The position numbers and the translations under genes are program-made. The notes under the pieces are model-generated. The model worked only from the letters and a program-made list of their open reading frames with translations. It had not been told where the DNA came from and made no database searches. Positions 59,607-64,000 of a stretch of 64,000 bases of DNA are shown here, piece by piece. Positions within the stretch are counted from its first letter, which is position 1. Each line of letters starts with the position of its first letter. Source of the DNA: Pseudomonas ekonensis (GTDB lineage Bacteria > Pseudomonadota > Gammaproteobacteria > Pseudomonadales > Pseudomonadaceae); the NCBI RefSeq assembly GCF_019145435.1, contig NZ_JAHSTS010000002.1, forward strand, positions 1,550,001-1,614,000. Reading direction: 5' to 3'.

Positions 59607-60862
59607 AGTTGGTCTCCTCGGGCGCCGTGGGGCAAGCGCAGCTCGGTGAGCGTGCCGCCTTCCTCATGACTATAGAGTTTCACGGAGCCGCCGGCGCGGG
59701 TCACGCTGGCCTTGCTCAAGAACAGGCCCAGGCCGAAGCCCTTGCCCTTGGTGGTAAAAAACGGTTTGCCGATCTGCTCGGCGATGGCCAGCGGCACGCC
59801 GGCGCCGTGGTCGCGGATGCTGATGGTCAGGTCTTCGGCGGTCCAGTCCAGGGTCACCTGAAGGTTTTCCGGACAGGCGTCGGCGGCGTTGTTGAGCAGA
59901 TTCAGCAGCGCCTGGGTCAGGTCCGGCGGCGGCGCGATGCGCGGCAGCGTGCCCTGGCCCAAACGCTGGAAGCGGTAGCTGGCTTCGGGGCGCATCAGGT
60001 GCCAGCGGTTCAGGGCTTCGTCCAGCCAGTCGGTGACGTCCTGCATCTGCACCGCCATCCGCCGGTTGGCCTCGGCGGCGCGCACCAGTTGCTGCAGGGT
60101 TTCCTTGCACAGCTTGACCTGATCCTTGAGCACTTTCAGGTCGTCCTGAAGCATCGGGTCGTGATGGTCCTGCTGCATCTCGTTGAGCAGCACGCTCATG
60201 GTCGCCAGCGGCGTGCCCAGCTCGTGGGCCGCGCCGGCCGCCTGGGTGGCGACGGCCAGCAACTGCTGATCGCGCAGCCCTTCTTCGCGGCGGATCGCGC
60301 GCAGCTCTTCCTGGCGACGCAGCTCTTCGGCCATCCGCGCGGCAAAGAACGTGATGACGGCGGCGGCCAGGGCAAAGCTCAGCCACATGCCGTAGATCTG
60401 CAGGTTCTCCCGGGCGACCGGCAGGGTCTCCAGCGGATAGAAATGCGTCAGCATCAAGGTGTACAGGGCCAGGGCGATGCCGGACAGGATCACCGAGTAA
60501 CGCCACGGCAGCGTCACCGCCGCGATGGTCAGCGGCACCAGGTAATAGGACACGAACGGATTGGTCGAACCGCCGGAGAAATACAGCAGGGCGCTGTGGA
60601 TAAAAAGATCGCAGGCCAGCTGCAGCGCGTACTCAAGCTCGGTGACCGGCCACGAGGTGCGCAGGCGCACGGCGGTGAACGTGCACAGCAGGATCGAGCA
60701 GCCCAGGGTCATCACCAGTTGCACCCACGGCAACGGCAACAGTTGCAGCCAGTAGGCCAGGCCTACGGAACCGGCCTGGGCGGCGAGCACCAGAATGCGG
60801 ATGAACGTCAGGCGCCAGAGGTTCTGGCGGGTGGCGGAAGTCAGTTGTACGGGGGCGAGCAT
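59603..60862 (-). CDS. roxS: Redox sensor histidine kinase RoxS (RegB/PrrB family)
   Basis: A 419-aa membrane histidine kinase. Six hydrophobic segments fill about residues 15-175. The ubiquinone-binding heptad GGSTNPF is at 97-103. His213 (GAAHELGTPLATM) is the phosphorylated residue, and Cys252 sits at the place of the redox-active cysteine of RegB. ATP-lid motifs NLLNNAADA and GKGFGLGLFLS close the protein. ATG at 60862 follows GGAG; a 35-codon extension was rejected. Confidence 0.94.
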   Translation of the reverse strand: MLAPVQLTSATRQNLWRLTFIRILVLAAQAGSVGLAYWLQLLPLPWVQLVMTLGCSILLCTFTAVRLRTSWPVTELEYALQLACDLFIHSALLYFSGGSTNPFVSYYLVPLTIAAVTLPWRYSVILSGIALALYTLMLTHFYPLETLPVARENLQIYGMWLSFALAAAVITFFAARMAEELRRQEELRAIRREEGLRDQQLLAVATQAAGAAHELGTPLATMSVLLNEMQQDHHDPMLQDDLKVLKDQVKLCKETLQQLVRAAEANRRMAVQMQDVTDWLDEALNRWHLMRPEASYRFQRLGQGTLPRIAPPPDLTQALLNLLNNAADACPENLQVTLDWTAEDLTISIRDHGAGVPLAIAEQIGKPFFTTKGKGFGLGLFLSKASVTRAGGSVKLYSHEEGGTLTELRLPHGARGDQL

Positions 60863-60960
60863 GAGCTCTCCTGATGAGCGCTCCAGGCGGATCGCACGGA
60901 GTATACCGAAGCGGCGCGCCTGAGAGTCGAAAGTGCGGCAAACGACCACACCAGAAAGCA

Positions 60961-61012
60961 GTTGCAAGTTGCTGGCTTCAAGCTACAGGCAAAAGCTTGC
61001 GGCTTGCGGCTC
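60961..61012. repeat. AGCTTGC-type short repeat cluster upstream of the SIMPL gene
   Basis: A low-complexity stretch of GCAAG, GGCTTCAAGC and GCTTGCG units, direct and inverted, in the 271-base spacer between roxS and the SIMPL gene. Similar sequences recur in Pseudomonas intergenic DNA. No promoter hexamer was convincing. Confidence 0.5.
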
Positions 61013-61133
61013 GTCGCTAGCCTTGTCATCTGTATGGAAGTTGTAACTGGGCGAACCCATTGCCAAAGGCTAGAGTCTGATGGTTTCACGCAGGCCCCCG
61101 AACCATCGCCTGCGCCCCCATCAAGGAGCCTTC

Positions 61134-61850
61134 ATGCACACATTCCGCCGCAGCGCCGCCCTTCTCGCCCTGACCGTCGGCAGCGTCGCCAGCCTTCCGG
61201 CCCTGGCCGCCGACGAGCTGCACTACAACCAGATTTCCCTGCGCGCCGAAGTCAGCCAGGAAGTGGCCCGCGACCTGATGATCGTGACGCTCTACACCGA
61301 AGAGCAGAACACCGACCCGGCCAAGCTCGCTGCCGATGTCAGCACCACCATGAACAAGGCGCTGGCCCAGACCAAGCAGGTCAAGGAGGTCACCCTGCGC
61401 CAGGGCAGCCGCAACAGCTACCCGATCTACGACACCAAGGGCCAGAAGATCACCGGCTGGCGCGAACGCGCCGAACTGCGTCTGGAAAGCGCCGATTTCG
61501 CCGCCCTGTCCAAGCTCACCGGCGAACTGCTGGGCGAGCTGAAGATGGGCGGCATGGACTTCGCCATCGCCGACGCCACCCGCAAGGCCAGCGAAGACAA
61601 GCTGCTCAAGGAAGCCGTGAGCGCATTCAAGGCCCGCGCCCAACTGGCCACCGACGCACTGGGCGGCAAGGGCTACAAGATCGTCAACCTGAACCTCAAC
61701 AGCAACGGCTACCCGCAGCCGTACCTGCGCGCCCCGATGATGATGAAGGCGGCGGGCATGGACGCAGCGCCGGTGACCCCGGAAGTCGAAGCCGGCACCA
61801 GCCAGGTCGGCATGACGGCGGACGGCTCGATCGAAGTGCTGATGCAGTGA
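61134..61850 (+). CDS. SIMPL (DUF541) domain periplasmic protein
   Basis: A 238-aa exported protein with an N-terminal signal peptide (MHTFRRSAALLALTVGSVAS, cleavage near ALA-AD) and a SIMPL/DUF541 domain over the rest. Members of this family include a signalling-linked mammalian protein and bacterial periplasmic proteins of unknown role. ATG at 61134 follows AAGGAG. It stands next to roxS, as in P. aeruginosa. The C-terminal end (SQVGMTADGSIEVLMQ) is acidic. Confidence 0.88.
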   Translation: MHTFRRSAALLALTVGSVASLPALAADELHYNQISLRAEVSQEVARDLMIVTLYTEEQNTDPAKLAADVSTTMNKALAQTKQVKEVTLRQGSRNSYPIYDTKGQKITGWRERAELRLESADFAALSKLTGELLGELKMGGMDFAIADATRKASEDKLLKEAVSAFKARAQLATDALGGKGYKIVNLNLNSNGYPQPYLRAPMMMKAAGMDAAPVTPEVEAGTSQVGMTADGSIEVLMQ

Positions 61851-61867
61851 TCTGATCCGTGAACGGA

Positions 61868-61900
61868 AACCGGCGGTCGGCAGCGACCGCCGGTTTTTTT
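61868..61900 (+). terminator. Terminator after the SIMPL gene
   Basis: Perfect 12-base arms AACCGGCGGTCG / CGACCGCCGGTT with a 4-base loop, followed by a seven-T run, 18 bases after the stop. Confidence 0.93.
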
Positions 61901-61952
61901 GTGCCTGCGCCAAGCGTTCATGAACGACGGCCCGAAGGCGATCGGCCTGCCG

Positions 61953-61980
61953 CCTTCGCAGGCAAGCCTGCTCCCACAGG
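61953..61980 (-). repeat. Solitary REP element
   Basis: A CCTTCGCAGGCAAGCCTGC-type REP (REP consensus ends GTGGGAGC on the minus strand) in the gene-free stretch after the SIMPL gene. Confidence 0.75.
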
Positions 61981-62050
61981 GAATGCGACATCTGCGGATC
62001 CTGTATGAAGGCAACTGTCTTGAGGCTGCCTTGGGGTACTTTCATGGACG

Positions 62051-62110
62051 CTATCGCCAGCAGACTGGGCTCCACAGAACCCTGCGGGAGCGGGCTTGCC
62101 CGCGAAGGCG
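62051..62110. repeat. Head-to-head REP pair
   Basis: Two REP copies nearly touching: a divergent GCCAGCAGACTGGGCTCC copy (62055-62072) and a GCGGGAGCGGGCTTGCCCGC copy (62084-62103), both flanked by REP-type ends. Confidence 0.75.
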
Positions 62111-62165
62111 CCCGCCTGGCCACCCCATGAATGAAGCAGGAAACAGCCTCAACGCCAGCGCCGAT

Positions 62166-62193
62166 CCTGTGGAAGCCAGCCTGCTGGCGAGGG
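62166..62193 (+). repeat. REP element before the unexplained GC-rich block
   Basis: CCTGTGGAAGCCAGCCTGCT-type REP, one base shorter than the common copy, immediately left of the 62195-62360 block. Confidence 0.65.
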
Positions 62194-62194
62194 T

Positions 62195-62400
62195 ACCCTT
62201 GAGGGTGCCCGATGCCCGATGCGCCGCAGACATCTGGCGCTACCAAAAGAAGCACCAGTTGCACCTGGTGAGACTCCGCCCTTCCCTGCGATCCAGACGC
62301 CTTGCGTCCGATGGGCGCCGGCCAGCCCCGAAGCGTCCCGCAAACCGCCGGTATAAATAGGTAACACCCGGCCCCATTGCGGAGCGGCTGCACCCCTCAA
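62195..62400. other. Unexplained GC-rich non-coding block
   Basis: A gene-free block that is neither REP nor promoter-like. Two minus-strand frames stay open across it, but with no ribosome binding site or recognisable protein. It holds a small CACCAG/CTGGTG inverted repeat at 62256-62271 (CACCAGTTGCACCTGGTG). It borders a REP, so it may be part of a larger repeated intergenic element. I assign no function. Confidence 0.35.
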
Positions 62401-62624
62401 TGCACCGTTTTAGAGCGCCCCGTGCACCGTAAAAACCACCCGCAAACGGTCAAATGCGTCAAAACTTACACCAATGCGACATTAAGGTACGTTCGTGCCA
62501 CCGTTTGACGCCTGCCGTCGCTCTGCATCTTGCATTGGGTATGGGGCCTGCATAAGTATCCGCAGGCACGACTCACGAGGTCGTACCTCAATATCAAAAA
62601 ATGACAACAAATCATGAGGCCAAC
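62401..62624 (+). promoter_or_regulatory. dppA upstream region with a possible sigma-54 site
   Basis: 224 bases rich in AT compared with the flanks, ending in the dppA ribosome binding site (ATGAGG, 11 bases before the ATG). A GG at 62538-62539 and GC at 62550-62551 are spaced by 10, with GGTATGGGGCCTGC resembling a weak -24/-12 promoter. No sigma-70 hexamer pair is convincing. Confidence 0.35.
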
Positions 62625-64000
62625 ATGCTTAAACACGCGGTCATTCCGTTTTTAGTCGGCGCAGGCATGCTTGCCTCCGCACCTTTCGCTTCCGCTGCGA
62701 CTAACCTGGTGTTCTGCTCCGAAGGCAGCCCGGCCGGTTTCGACCCAGGCCAATACACCACCGGAACCGACTTCGACGCCTCGGCCGAGACCATGTTCAA
62801 CCGCCTGACCCAGTTCGAGCGCGGCGGCACCGCCGTGATTCCTGGCCTGGCGACCAAATGGGACATCTCCGACGACGGCCTGACCTACACCTTCCACCTG
62901 CGTGAAGGCGTCAAGTTCCACACCACCCCGTATTTCAAGCCGACTCGTGAGTTCAACGCGGACGACGTGCTGTTCACCTTCAACCGCATGATCAACAAGG
63001 ACGACCCTTTCCGTAAGGCGTACCCGACCGAATTCCCGTACTTCACCGACATGGGGATGGACACCAACATCACCAAGGTCGAGAAAGTCGACGACCACAC
63101 CGTCAAGTTCACCCTCAAGGAAGTGGACGCCGCGTTCATCCAGAACCTGGCGATGAGCTTCGCCTCGATCCAGTCCGGCGAATACGCCGCCCAACTGCTC
63201 AAGGAAGGCAAGGCCGCCGACATCAACCAGAAACCGGTCGGCACCGGCCCGTTCGTGTTCAAGAGCTACCAGAAAGACTCGAACATCCGCTACACCGGCA
63301 ACAAGGACTACTGGAAGCCGGATGACGTGAAGATCGACAACCTGATCTTCGCCATCACCACCGACCCGTCGGTGCGCATCCAGAAGCTGAAGAAGAACGA
63401 GTGCCAGATCACCCTCTTCCCGCGTCCGGCCGACCTGGCCGCGCTGAAGGCCGATCCGGCGCTGAAGATGCCTGACCAGGCCGGCTTCAACCTGGGCTAC
63501 ATCGCCTACAACGTCATGGACAAGGTCAAGGGCAGCAACGACGCGAACCCGCTGGCCAACCTGAAAGTCCGTCAGGCGCTGGACATGGCGGTCAACAAGC
63601 CGCAGATCATCGACTCCGTGTACCAGGGCGCCGGCCAACTGGCCGTCAACGCCATGCCGCCGACCCAGTGGTCCTACGACACCACCATCAAGGACGCCAA
63701 GTACGATCCTGAGAAAGCCAAGGAGCTGCTCAAGGAAGCCGGCGTCAAGGAAGGCACCGAGATCGTCCTGTGGGCGATGCCGGTACAGCGTCCGTACAAC
63801 CCGAACGCCAAGCTGATGGCCGAAATGCTCCAGTCCGACTGGAAGAAGATCGGCCTGAACGTGAAGATCGTCAGCTACGAGTGGGGCGAGTACATCAAGC
63901 GCTCCAAGGGCGGCGAGAACCAGGCGATGATCATCGGCTGGAGCGGCGACAACGGTGACCCCGACAACTGGCTGAACGTGCTGTTCGGCTGCGACTCGCT
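62625..64000 (+). CDS. dppA: Dipeptide ABC transporter substrate-binding protein (5' part, runs off window end)
   Basis: The first 458 residues of a family 5 extracellular solute-binding protein of the DppA type. The signal peptide MLKHAVIPFLVGAGMLASAP ends near ASA-ATN; the mature start LVFCSEGSPAGFDPGQYTTGT has the conserved cysteine and family sequence. The later segments (LRQGVKF-like LREGVKFHTTPYF, GTGPFVFKSY, PLANLKVRQALDMAVNK) fit a dipeptide or haem-precursor binder. ATG at 62625 is used. The permease and ATPase genes should lie beyond 64000. Confidence 0.92.
   Translation, partial: MLKHAVIPFLVGAGMLASAPFASAATNLVFCSEGSPAGFDPGQYTTGTDFDASAETMFNRLTQFERGGTAVIPGLATKWDISDDGLTYTFHLREGVKFHTTPYFKPTREFNADDVLFTFNRMINKDDPFRKAYPTEFPYFTDMGMDTNITKVEKVDDHTVKFTLKEVDAAFIQNLAMSFASIQSGEYAAQLLKEGKAADINQKPVGTGPFVFKSYQKDSNIRYTGNKDYWKPDDVKIDNLIFAITTDPSVRIQKLKKNECQITLFPRPADLAALKADPALKMPDQAGFNLGYIAYNVMDKVKGSNDANPLANLKVRQALDMAVNKPQIIDSVYQGAGQLAVNAMPPTQWSYDTTIKDAKYDPEKAKELLKEAGVKEGTEIVLWAMPVQRPYNPNAKLMAEMLQSDWKKIGLNVKIVSYEWGEYIKRSKGGENQAMIIGWSGDNGDPDNWLNVLFGCDS

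Noticed and set aside
61086..62393. A 435-codon minus-strand frame covering the SIMPL gene and the REP-rich gap
   Set aside because: It crosses a strong terminator and REP elements, with no ribosome binding site or domain.

Overview
The window is a GC-rich chromosomal segment of a Pseudomonas, most likely from the fluorescens complex. The gene order from cysNC-cysD through algW, hisCDG, murA, ibaG, mla, kds/lpt, rpoN-hpf-ptsN-rapZ-ptsO, the sodA-fumC-fagA cluster, pmbA/tldD, rng-maf-mreDCB and gatCAB is the order I know from Pseudomonas chromosomes (PA4442 to PA4485 in P. aeruginosa PAO1, from memory). Interspersed REP/REPIN repeats of the GTGGGAGC...GCGA type, the short HisG form and the fused CysNC fit the same assignment. 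I saw no rRNA, tRNA, CRISPR array, transposase or phage structural gene.

Region 1 (1-9.5 kb): partial glutathione peroxidase, slyD, a DUF3565 protein, pta plus a membrane acyltransferase, the sulfate-activation genes cysD-cysNC, a Nif3-like protein and the regulated periplasmic protease algW. Region 2 (9.5-24.9 kb): envelope and nitrogen-PTS core. On the minus strand are mlaFEDCB, ibaG-murA and hisGDC; on the plus strand are kdsD-kdsC-lptC-lptA-lptB, then rpoN-hpf-ptsN-rapZ-ptsO. Region 3 (24.9-46.1 kb): a Fur-boxed operon fagA-fumC-orfX-sodA-ZIP (iron-sparing fumarase plus Mn superoxide dismutase), pmbA/tldD, a nitrilase-family protein, the long AsmA-like YhdP, rng, maf, mreDCB, gatCAB and an RlpA-type lipoprotein.

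Region 4 (46.1-59 kb) looks accessory. It holds a Na/Ca-exchanger family protein, a carboxymuconolactone-decarboxylase family protein, an AEC transporter, a galactarate catabolic operon (kdgD, a 2-oxoglutarate-semialdehyde dehydrogenase, an MFS transporter, garD) and a FadR-type GntR regulator. Near-identical operator halves lie in front of kdgD and in front of this regulator. Wedged between operon and regulator is a zinc-phospholipase-C-like gene with a 63-aa companion, preceded by a textbook LexA (SOS) box; this is the most unusual feature of the window. Many REP elements cluster here. Region 5 (57-64 kb): an SbmA/BacA-type ABC exporter, the RoxSR (RegBA) redox two-component system, a SIMPL-domain periplasmic protein, a 0.77-kb gene-free stretch rich in REPs, and the start of a dipeptide-binding protein that runs off the window end.

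Starts were trimmed from maximal ORFs using ribosome binding sites and family starts. mreC and the exchanger gene seem to lack a usual start codon at the best position and may start at ATT.
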